Source of the DNA: Chthoniobacter flavus
GTDB taxonomy: Bacteria > Verrucomicrobiota > Verrucomicrobiia > Chthoniobacterales > DYNR01
DNA: 13,870 nt
Reading direction: 5' to 3'
NCBI GenBank assembly: GCA_020720945.1
Contig: DYNR01000009.1
Coordinates: forward strand, 1 to 13,870
A program made the position numbers and the translations under genes. Each line of letters opens with the position of its first letter. Position 1 is the first letter of the stretch. This document shows, piece by piece, positions 1 through 6,206 of this stretch. The notes below the pieces were generated by a model that did no database searches, was not told where the DNA came from, and saw nothing but the letters and a program-made list of their open reading frames with translations.

Positions 1-533
1 TCCAAGATAAAAACGGAATCTCCGCGGGAGGGAGAACCGCTGACAATTTCCGCTACGATGAAGGGAGGGGTGCGGTCGTCGGTGACGCGGAGGGTGGATT
101 CGATGACCCCGTTTTTCATGGTGTTCAGGACTTTTCCCGTTTGGAGTTGGTTTGAAGAAGGGGAGTCTAGGACGACAAATTTTCCGGGGCCGTTGACGAC
201 ATAAATCGAGGCGATGGGGTTGAGGGGGGTTGCCGCCGGAGGGGCGGGTTTGCTTTTCGGCCACCAAAAGAAGAGCATTTCTTTCCAGCCTTTGCGTTTC
301 GAATTTTTTTGCAGGGCGAGTTTTTCTTTTTTTGCTTTTTCCTTTTCCGCTTTTTTCAGGAGAGCTTTTTCTTTTTTGGAAATAGCGGGAGATTCGGTTG
401 TTGCGGGGTTGTTTTGTGTTGGAAGGATGTTTCGGTAGGCGGGGGGAGGTTGCTGTTTTTTTGGGAAGACCGAAAAGCAGCCGGAGACAAAAAGGAGAGC
501 CAGCAAAACGGGGAGGAGGGAGATTTTTTTCAT
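1..533 (-). CDS. Lipoprotein with SH3-like C-terminal region (partial, 3' end beyond window)
   Basis: The frame is open from ATG at 533 to the left edge (177 codons, no stop), so only the 5' part is here. The N-terminus MKKISLLPVLLALLFVSGC is a lipoprotein signal with a clear lipobox (VSGC, lipidated Cys19). A Pro/Thr-rich linker follows, then a strongly basic Lys/Glu segment at about residues 50-75 that is probably helical, then a basic-aromatic patch (KEMLFFWWPKSK). From about residue 105 the sequence (IASIYVVNGPGKFVVLD, then LQTGKV, ending SRGDSVF) looks like a small beta-barrel of the kind at the end of FlgT-like proteins, with a closing 'GD'. I do not recognise a specific family. It should sit on the outer membrane facing the periplasm. 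It is divergent from the exported-protein operon at 662. No strong Shine-Dalgarno is visible before the ATG. Confidence 0.8.
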   Translation of the reverse strand, partial: MKKISLLPVLLALLFVSGCFSVFPKKQQPPPAYRNILPTQNNPATTESPAISKKEKALLKKAEKEKAKKEKLALQKNSKRKGWKEMLFFWWPKSKPAPPAATPLNPIASIYVVNGPGKFVVLDSPSSNQLQTGKVLNTMKNGVIESTLRVTDDRTPPFIVAEIVSGSPSRGDSVFIL

Positions 534-661
534 TTGATTTTTCGCCGGGCAAGCATCGGTGGAAACGGAGAAAAAACCAAGGAAAAGATGCGGAGATTTT
601 TTAGGCGATGCGGGAGGATTCCGTGTTGCGTGGAAGGCGTGGGGCTGTTAGAAACTAGGGA

Positions 662-1525
662 ATGAGTTTGCGCAGATCCATTTTGTTTTTGGTGGCAGCG
701 TTTGTCTGGGGGATTGGAGGAATCGTTTTTGGGATAGGGGACGAGACGATTTCCGAATTCGATCGGCAGGCGATGAAGATACGGGAGGAGCAGCTCCGCC
801 GCCTGCAACCGCAAGTCGTGATTCCTTCCACATTGACGCAAGTGTTTGGAGGGGGGAGATACCCGTGGAAGCGGAACATTATGACGACGGTGTTTTGGGT
901 TGGGGAGCAAGCGACGATGAACAACCCCGTGCCCAACAACAAAAGTTCTTGGGATCCGGCTTGGTCGGCGAGTTACGGGGGGTTTGACAATCCCGACCCC
1001 GCGGCAAGGCGCAATTTTATTCCGGCAAAGTTCCTCCCGCGGCAGAACCCGTTTTATGTTGCTTTGCCCTACAATGATGTCACGCACGGGACGACGAAGC
1101 CGGAATCCAAGAGGGTGATCCCGTGGTTTCGCCAAGCGTTTGAGAGAGAGGGCAAGACGGTGTGCAAAGGCAGGTGGGTGGCGGTTCGATACAGGAACCG
1201 GGTGGCTTATGCGCAATGGGAGGACTGCGGTCCATTCCGGACGGATCACTGGCAGTATGTCTTTGGGAATGAACGACCTAAGCCGAATTTGAACCAAGGG
1301 GCGGGGCTGGATGTTTCGCCGGCGGTGCGGGATTATCTCGGGATGGGAAACAAGGATTTTTGCGACTGGAAGTTTGTGGAATTCCGCGAAGTGCCCCAAG
1401 GGCCGTGGTCGAAATACGGGGACAACAACACTTTTGTTTTGTTGCGCAAAGCCGCCAACCTTTTTAAAGAAGACCGCAACAACGCCTACAATGCGCGGGG
1501 GGCGGCGCGGGTTCCCGCCAGATAA
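662..1525 (+). CDS. Exported double-psi beta-barrel (RlpA-like) protein
   Basis: This 287-aa protein starts with a signal peptide (MSLRRSILFLVAAFVWGIGG, cleavage near residue 24). The central part carries a pattern typical of double-psi beta-barrel proteins such as RlpA: CKGRWVAVRYRNRVAYAQWEDCGPF, shown here only by its ends (Cys168 at the start, Cys189 before GPF), then GAGLDVSPAVRDYLG at about 214-228. In RlpA-type proteins the Asp of the 'D[LV]S' motif is important for cutting glycan strands; here it is Asp217. Cys168 and Cys189 could form a disulfide. RlpA's SPOR domain is absent, so binding to denuded glycan by that route is not expected. The gene heads a probable operon with an amidase and a transglutaminase-like gene, which supports a peptidoglycan role. 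Lytic transglycosylase activity is inference; a purely structural or binding role is possible. Confidence 0.72.
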   Translation: MSLRRSILFLVAAFVWGIGGIVFGIGDETISEFDRQAMKIREEQLRRLQPQVVIPSTLTQVFGGGRYPWKRNIMTTVFWVGEQATMNNPVPNNKSSWDPAWSASYGGFDNPDPAARRNFIPAKFLPRQNPFYVALPYNDVTHGTTKPESKRVIPWFRQAFEREGKTVCKGRWVAVRYRNRVAYAQWEDCGPFRTDHWQYVFGNERPKPNLNQGAGLDVSPAVRDYLGMGNKDFCDWKFVEFREVPQGPWSKYGDNNTFVLLRKAANLFKEDRNNAYNARGAARVPAR

Positions 1526-1544
1526 CTCCCTTCTTTTCGGTCGA

Positions 1545-1583
1545 ATGAAAAACGCAGTTCCTTTTTTTCTTTGTCTCTTATGA
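1545..1583 (+). other. 12-codon mini-ORF overlapping the amidase start (ATGA)
   Basis: The first copy of the duplication reads MKNAVPFFLCLL and then stops at TGA 1581-1583. That stop overlaps the ATG of the real gene at 1580 in an ATGA arrangement. Such overlaps are the classic geometry for termination-reinitiation coupling. The peptide is simply a shifted copy of the amidase signal-peptide start, so it is probably a by-product of the duplication and not a protein selected for its own function. It could still affect how ribosomes reach the amidase start, which has no Shine-Dalgarno of its own. Confidence 0.4.
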
Positions 1584-1614
1584 AAAACGCAGTTTCTTTT
1601 TTTCTTTGTCTCTT
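1545..1614 (+). repeat. 35-bp tandem duplication over the amidase gene start
   Basis: Bases 1545-1579 and 1580-1614 are two adjacent copies of one 35-bp sequence that begins ATGAAAAACGCAGTT and ends TTTGTCTCTT. They differ at one position (C at 1560, T at 1595). Each copy starts with an ATG. Because 35 is not a multiple of three, the first copy is out of frame with the gene, and its ATG opens only a 12-codon ORF. The near identity suggests a recent duplication. Confidence 0.93.
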
Positions 1615-2464
1615 GTTGTTGTGTGCGGTGGTTGCGCCAGTCCGGGCATCCCTGCCTCCGTCTGTGGTTTTTGTCGATCCTGCCAGGTTTGACAAACTCG
1701 TGGCTTTGGGGGAGCGGGAAGGGTGGAAGGATTTGCCGTTGGGCAAGAGGACGGCCTGCGTCGGCCTCGCGCTGGTAGGAACCCCGTATGTCAATTACAC
1801 GCTGGAGTTGGACGAAAGGATCGAGACCCCGTGCGTCAATATGGACGGGATGGATTGCTGGACTTTTTTTGAAATAGCACTCGGGACGGCGCGGGCGTTT
1901 GCCGTGACCCCCCGTCCGACGCCCGGCGACCTGTTGAGGATGATCGAGCTAGACCGTTATCGGGGAGGCAAATGCGACGGTTCGTTTGTTTCGCGGTTGC
2001 ATCATTTGGAAGACTGGGCATACGACAACCAGAAGCGCGGGTTGGTTGAAGACATAACGCCAAAGTTGCCGGGGGCGGAGAGGTTGCAAAGGGAAATGTC
2101 TTACATGGGGACGCACTGGAAATCGTTTCGCCAACTCAAAGCTAACCTTTCCTTGGTTCCCGCGATGCAACGCGTCGAGGCGGAAATTTCCAAGCGAGGG
2201 ATTTATTACATCCCGAAAAAAATGGTTCCGCAGGCAGAGAAATTTATCCAAGACGGGGATGTGATTTTCATCGTGACGACATGGCCGGGGACTTACACTT
2301 CGCATGTCGGACTCGCGGTGGGAGACCGCCGCGGCGGCGTGCGTTTTTTGCATGCGTCCCGCGATAAAGGGAGGGTCGTCCTGGATGGCAGATTGGGTGA
2401 TTACCTGAAGTCCTTCAGCAAGCACCAGGGAATTATGGTATTGCGCCCCAAAGAGATACGATAG
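1580..2464 (+). CDS. DUF1460-type NlpC/P60 N-acetylmuramoyl-L-alanine amidase, exported
   Basis: This 294-aa protein has a signal peptide (MKNAVSFFLCLLLLCAVVAPVRA). Its body matches the DUF1460 family (PF07313), papain-fold amidases of the NlpC/P60 clan. The catalytic Cys is most likely Cys93 in NMDGMDCWTFFE. The His is most likely His242 in YTSHVGLAV, with HAS (His258) following. Typical family sequence lies around them: GTPYVN before the Cys and GDVIFI before the His. Characterised members cut the bond between MurNAc and L-Ala, with preference for anhydro-muropeptides, which would place this enzyme in wall turnover or fragment recycling in the periplasm. I chose ATG 1580 over the in-frame TTG at 1571, because ATG begins a clean signal peptide. 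The next gene follows after four bases, so the two are probably co-transcribed. Confidence 0.85.
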   Translation: MKNAVSFFLCLLLLCAVVAPVRASLPPSVVFVDPARFDKLVALGEREGWKDLPLGKRTACVGLALVGTPYVNYTLELDERIETPCVNMDGMDCWTFFEIALGTARAFAVTPRPTPGDLLRMIELDRYRGGKCDGSFVSRLHHLEDWAYDNQKRGLVEDITPKLPGAERLQREMSYMGTHWKSFRQLKANLSLVPAMQRVEAEISKRGIYYIPKKMVPQAEKFIQDGDVIFIVTTWPGTYTSHVGLAVGDRRGGVRFLHASRDKGRVVLDGRLGDYLKSFSKHQGIMVLRPKEIR

Positions 2465-2468
2465 ATTT

Positions 2469-4445
2469 ATGGACATCCCCCAGACATCGCCGTTGTTGCA
2501 GAAAGAGAGAAAAGCCTTCCGTTTTTTGGGTGTCGTTGTTGTCTTGTTGGCAGCGGTGACCGGAGCGGGGAAATGTGGTGAGCCATCCGTTGATTTGCGG
2601 ATGCCTCCGACGCAACAGGTTGTTGGCGAGCTTTCCGCTCTTCCGCCGGAGAGAGCGGCGGGCGTTTTGCGCGAAGCCGTTTTGAAAAATTACCGGCCGT
2701 CCAGCGTGGTGCAAACGAGCAGTTCGCTGCAACCCGTATTTGTGCAGTGGGTGCGTCTGTGGCAATGGTATTCTTTGTTGGCAAAAAAAGACGAGGAAGA
2801 GTTTGCGCGGTTTTTGTTGCGGTATTTTCGGGAGGATCGGGCGAAGGGGGCTAACGCGTTGCTTTACCGGCGCGTTGGCGAAAATTTTCCTGGGGAGATG
2901 CCGGCGATCACCAAAGAAACGGCGGTGACACTTTTGAAGAATCCGGCGATGGAAAAGAAGGTGCGGGAGGATTATTTGCCGTCCAATTTCTTCTGGAAAT
3001 CCGCTTGGTTGGTGGATTATTTGGGCAAAGATGCTGCCGCTGAAATCGCGGGGAACCCCAAGTTTCTCGAAGCGTTTTTCGGGGCGGTTTCCGAGGACGA
3101 TTTTTTGCCGGGAGTTTTTCAAAATTTGGAGAGGTTGCGGAGGCATAGCCCGCAAGATTTCCGGGAGTATTTCGAGTTGGCGCTGGCTTTGAGCATCGTT
3201 TTTGACCAGAAGCCCGACGCGAATTGGCCGCACCATCAAGTGCCAAAAGGAGGTCTTTTGCCTGACAGGCAAACGGTCGAAGAGCGGTTTGATTTTTGGG
3301 TTGATTCTCAGCGCAAGTCGCGTTTGCTTACGGACTTGCGCCAGCTCAAGGCCGACCAGCTAAAGTTCGTGGTGGATGCCCTGGCACCGCCCAACGAGCT
3401 CCGCTGGGCGCAGGGAAAAATCCGTCTTGCGAGGGGCAGTTTTTCCAAAGTGTTTTCTTCGATTCAATACGACAACTCGCGGGTGCAGAGAAAGCAATAC
3501 ACTTGGCCGGGAGGCATTCCTTATACTTTGGAAAACATCGAGGCAAAGGGAGGAATCTGCGTTGACCAGGCGTATTTTTCCGCGCTTGCAGGGAAGGCGA
3601 AAGGGGTTCCCACTTTGCTGTTTGTCGGGCAGGGTTCCGACGGGGGGCACGCGTGGTTCGGGTATTTGGTTGCCCCCGACCGTTGGGATATGGATGCGGG
3701 GCGTTACAAGGAGCAGAAATTTACGGTCGGGCATGCGAAAGACCCCCAGAATTGGGAGGACATCAGCGACCACGAACTAAAATTTCTTTCGCAGAGAGTG
3801 CGGCAGACTCCGGAATACCGTTCGGGCGAGTTGGATCTTTTGGTTGCAGAGAATTTTTTGGCTGCAGGGGATTTGCAAAGAGCGAGGGGGGCGGCGGAGA
3901 GTGCGTTGTTGGCAGCCAAGCAAAACCCCGATGCGTGGGATATGAAAACCCGGTTGCTCGAATTGCAGGCGGCACCCCTGCCCGAGGTCACGGCGCATTT
4001 TGAAGCGGCAGCCCAAAACTTTTGCAACCAGGCAGATTTGCAGGCTTATTACCTCACGAGCTTGGCCAAGAAACTGAAAGATTCGGGGGAGTTCCGGAAG
4101 GCGCAAGAAATAGAAAGCAAGGTCATCATCAAAAACAGTTCGCAGAGGATGGACATCAGTTTGGGGGCGGCGGCGCAAAAAATGAATGCCTTGCTGGAGG
4201 CGGGGAAAACGGCAGAAGCGGTCCGGGAATTTCAGGTGCAGTCCATGCGCCTGGGGGCGGACGGCGGGGGGAATTATTTTTACGAGATGGTTAAACCGTT
4301 GGTGGAGCACTTGTTAAAAGCGGGGGACAGAAAGCAGGCTGCCCAAATTTTAGAGGGGGCAAAGGCCAGGCTGAAAACAGAGCGGGGGTCTATTCTCGCA
4401 AATGAATTTGCGGAGTTGCGGGCGAAAATCAATGCTGCCCGGTGA
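2469..4445 (+). CDS. Exported transglutaminase-like protein with helical repeat tail
   Basis: This 658-aa protein has a hydrophobic segment at about residues 18-34 that could be an export signal or an anchor; AGKC there is not a proper lipobox. Residues about 40-340 are mostly helical and unrecognised. A transglutaminase core follows with its triad in order: Cys364 in GGICVDQAYF, His394 in GGHAWFGY, and an Asp in WDMDAGR (Asp407 or Asp409). From about residue 450 to the end, Ala-rich amphipathic helices (AENFLAAGDLQRARGAAESA, then NALLEAGKTAEAVREF) resemble TPR-type repeats. Bacterial proteins of this fold are usually cysteine proteases or peptide cross-linkers rather than true transglutaminases. 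Its place four bases behind an amidase gene suggests work on wall peptides or envelope proteins, but the substrate cannot be read from the sequence. Confidence 0.8.
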   Translation: MDIPQTSPLLQKERKAFRFLGVVVVLLAAVTGAGKCGEPSVDLRMPPTQQVVGELSALPPERAAGVLREAVLKNYRPSSVVQTSSSLQPVFVQWVRLWQWYSLLAKKDEEEFARFLLRYFREDRAKGANALLYRRVGENFPGEMPAITKETAVTLLKNPAMEKKVREDYLPSNFFWKSAWLVDYLGKDAAAEIAGNPKFLEAFFGAVSEDDFLPGVFQNLERLRRHSPQDFREYFELALALSIVFDQKPDANWPHHQVPKGGLLPDRQTVEERFDFWVDSQRKSRLLTDLRQLKADQLKFVVDALAPPNELRWAQGKIRLARGSFSKVFSSIQYDNSRVQRKQYTWPGGIPYTLENIEAKGGICVDQAYFSALAGKAKGVPTLLFVGQGSDGGHAWFGYLVAPDRWDMDAGRYKEQKFTVGHAKDPQNWEDISDHELKFLSQRVRQTPEYRSGELDLLVAENFLAAGDLQRARGAAESALLAAKQNPDAWDMKTRLLELQAAPLPEVTAHFEAAAQNFCNQADLQAYYLTSLAKKLKDSGEFRKAQEIESKVIIKNSSQRMDISLGAAAQKMNALLEAGKTAEAVREFQVQSMRLGADGGGNYFYEMVKPLVEHLLKAGDRKQAAQILEGAKARLKTERGSILANEFAELRAKINAAR

Positions 4446-4549
4446 AGCTTCCGGCGAGTCTTTTTCTTTGGAGGACGATTTTTTCCTGTTTTTCTCGGCG
4501 CGTTTGCTTTCAACTTGCGCCCGTTTTGCGACTTTAATTTTTTACCGAT

Positions 4550-5206
4550 ATGAGCGAGATCATCGACTTCTTTTTGCATGCAGAAAACCATTTGCTTTGG
4601 GTGGTGGAAAACTACGGGCCATGGATTTACGCATTGCTTTTTTTGATCGTTTTTTGCGAGACAGGCCTGGTTGTCACGCCGTTTCTTCCAGGAGATTCCT
4701 TGCTGTTTGCCGTGGGGGCATTGGCCGCGCAAAGTTACATCGACTGGCAGATTGTCGCGCCGCTGCTTTTGGCCGCGGCAATTTTGGGGGATACGGTGAA
4801 TTATGCGGTTGGCAAGTGGATCGGGCCCAAGGTGTTCCATTACGAAGATAGCCGTTTTTTCAGAAAAGAATACCTGTATAAGGCGCACGCATTTTACGAG
4901 AAATACGGCGGGCGAGCCATCATTCTGGCCCGTTTCGTTCCGATCATACGGACTTTTGCGCCGTTTGTTGCCGGCGTGGGAACCATGTCTTACTCCAAGT
5001 TCTTCCTCTACAATGTTGTCGGAGCCGTTTTGTGGGTCGGTCTTTTTTTGGGTGGAGGGTATTTTTTCGGGGCGTTGCCATTTGTCCAGAAGAACATGAA
5101 AGTCGTGATTTTAGGGATCATCATTGTTTCGGTTTTGCCGATCGTGTGGGAGTATTACAAAGCGAAAATGGAAGCGCGGCGGGCGGAAAAGGGAGGGAGT
5201 TTTTGA
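4550..5206 (+). CDS. DedA/VTT-family inner-membrane protein
   Basis: This 218-aa multi-pass membrane protein shows the DedA family signature along its whole length. The acidic pair is present (Glu37 in FCETG and Asp49 in PFLPGDSLLF), as is the GD..NYAVGKWIG segment at about 80-92. The arginine motif ARFVPIIRTFAPFVAGVG carries Arg128 and Arg134. In E. coli YqjA and YghB the equivalent acidic residues and arginines are needed for function. Some DedA proteins return undecaprenyl phosphate, the lipid carrier for peptidoglycan and other polymers, to the cytoplasmic face. Length is normal for the family. It follows the wall-enzyme genes after about 100 bases and is followed by another exported protein after a single base, which supports an envelope role. 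Whether this member moves undecaprenyl phosphate is inference. Confidence 0.93.
   Translation: MSEIIDFFLHAENHLLWVVENYGPWIYALLFLIVFCETGLVVTPFLPGDSLLFAVGALAAQSYIDWQIVAPLLLAAAILGDTVNYAVGKWIGPKVFHYEDSRFFRKEYLYKAHAFYEKYGGRAIILARFVPIIRTFAPFVAGVGTMSYSKFFLYNVVGAVLWVGLFLGGGYFFGALPFVQKNMKVVILGIIIVSVLPIVWEYYKAKMEARRAEKGGSF
5191..5199 (+). promoter_or_regulatory. Shine-Dalgarno deciding the GTG start at 5208
   Basis: The stretch GGGAGGGAG lies inside the last codons of the DedA gene, eight bases before GTG 5208. It is the clearest ribosome binding site I found here and fixes the start of the downstream gene, which otherwise could be read from an ATG at 5124 deep inside the DedA gene. Confidence 0.6.
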
Positions 5207-5207
5207 G

Positions 5208-5978
5208 GTGAAGGCGGCGGGTTTTCGTTTTGCGCTTTTCATTTTTTGCGCCGTTTTTTTTGGTGGAGGTGCGGGGGGGAGTGCCGTGGCATTTTCATCG
5301 GACGGGGAGTTGCGGTGGAACGCGAGGATTGTGGAGTGCATTGAAAAAGAGATGCCCAAGGGTGGGGCGTATTCCACATCGTCCGCCGCAAGCGAAGGTT
5401 TGCGGGCATCGGTCAGGGATACACAAGAAGGGTTGGAGGTTCGTCCTTTTCGTGCTGCAACATTTTGTTCCGCAGCGACTTACACTTTGTTGTTGAAAGT
5501 TGTCGCCCCTGCCCTCGGGCAAATGCCGGGACGGGGGAGGTTGGTTCCTTTGCAGCAGGCGGACGGGGAAGGCGTTTGGGGGAGGTGGAACGCCAACGGA
5601 CCGGGGGGCGCCGTGCTTTTTGCCGAAACCGGGGCGGGGATCAATTTCACGGATTGGGAGAAGGCGCGGGCAGGGGATTTTTTGAAAGTTTGGTGGACCG
5701 ATGCGGTCGGGCACCAGGAGAGGGGGCATCTGGTTGTTTTTTTGAAGAAGGATGCCGAGAGCGTGACTTTTTGGTCGGGGAACAAACCGGGGGGATACGG
5801 GGAGAAAACGGTTTCTTTGAGTAAAATCAAGAGAGCTCTTTTTAGTCGTTTGACCGATCCTGAAAAATTGGCGGTTGCGCCGTTGGCTGAAAAAAACGAA
5901 TACCTTGGTGCCATGTTAAAAAGGGCGAGTTCGTGGGAAGAGGTTTTGAAAAAAACGGCGGTTTTGAGGGGGGAGTAG
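5208..5978 (+). CDS. Exported protein, possible NlpC/P60- or CHAP-like cysteine hydrolase
   Basis: With the GTG start this is 256 aa and begins with a good signal peptide (MKAAGFRFALFIFCAVFFGG). I do not recognise a named family. The order of residues resembles a papain-fold wall hydrolase: Cys87 sits at the head of a hydrophobic helix (RAATFCSAATYTLLLKVV), and a beta segment about 85 residues later carries His174 in ERGHLVVFL, after the GDFLKVWW strand that commonly precedes the His in NlpC/P60 and CHAP domains. A following FWSGNKPGGYG may supply the third polar residue. The helical C-terminus is charged. The gene starts one base after the DedA stop, so translation is probably coupled. Hydrolase activity is inference from this pattern; exported protein with unknown role is the safe reading. 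Confidence 0.75.
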   Translation: MKAAGFRFALFIFCAVFFGGGAGGSAVAFSSDGELRWNARIVECIEKEMPKGGAYSTSSAASEGLRASVRDTQEGLEVRPFRAATFCSAATYTLLLKVVAPALGQMPGRGRLVPLQQADGEGVWGRWNANGPGGAVLFAETGAGINFTDWEKARAGDFLKVWWTDAVGHQERGHLVVFLKKDAESVTFWSGNKPGGYGEKTVSLSKIKRALFSRLTDPEKLAVAPLAEKNEYLGAMLKRASSWEEVLKKTAVLRGE

Positions 5979-5980
5979 GG

Positions 5981-6019
5981 AGAAGGCAGAAGTTAGAAGG
6001 AAGAAGGCAGAAGGAAGAA
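5981..6019. repeat. Degenerate heptamer repeat (AGAAGGC type)
   Basis: Right after the stop at 5978 come five contiguous heptamers: AGAAGGC, AGAAGTT, AGAAGGA, AGAAGGC, AGAAGGA, then a trailing AGAA. On the other strand this is the TTCTGCC-like heptad seen as short tandemly repeated sequences in cyanobacterial and other genomes. It is not palindromic and has no terminator shape. Confidence 0.8.
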
Positions 6020-6155
6020 TTTTAATGCGGGAGCGGAGGGTGGTTTGGGAGGTTTTTTGGGTGGCGGGAAGGTAGCAAGTTTGTGTTTTGAGAAGGACAT
6101 AAGTTTTTGACAACTTTGAAAATACCATGCGAACGGGGAGGAGACGCAGGTTTTC

Positions 6156-6179
6156 GATTGCAGATTGGAGGAGATTGGA
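6156..6179. repeat. Second heptamer repeat (GATTGSA type)
   Basis: The units are GATTGCA at 6156-6162, GATTGGA at 6163-6169, and after a GGA insert GATTGGA again at 6173-6179. This is a different heptamer from the one about 140 bases upstream in the same intergenic region. The copy number is small, so chance cannot be fully excluded. Confidence 0.45.
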
Positions 6180-6206
6180 CGATAGTTTTTTTCCGTGACC
6201 AATTCT

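Noticed and set aside
530..1399. Long minus-strand frame of 289 codons opposite the RlpA-like gene
   Set aside because: It lies antisense to a gene with a clear signal peptide and domain, is rich in Arg/Pro/His as expected of a shadow frame, and conflicts with the lipoprotein start at 533.
4503..4538. Promoter for the DedA gene with TTTAAT as -10
   Set aside because: The -10-like TTTAAT at 4533 is plausible, but no -35 candidate has suitable spacing; TTGCGC at 4515 is only 12 bases away.
5124..5207. Upstream start at ATG 5124 for the exported protein
   Set aside because: It would overlap the DedA gene by more than 80 bases and put a basic extension before the signal peptide; GTG 5208 has a good Shine-Dalgarno and starts the signal peptide.
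6107..6112. TTGACA as the -35 box of a promoter for the Sel1 gene
   Set aside because: No acceptable -10 box is found 16-18 bases downstream (the bases there are close to CGAACG).
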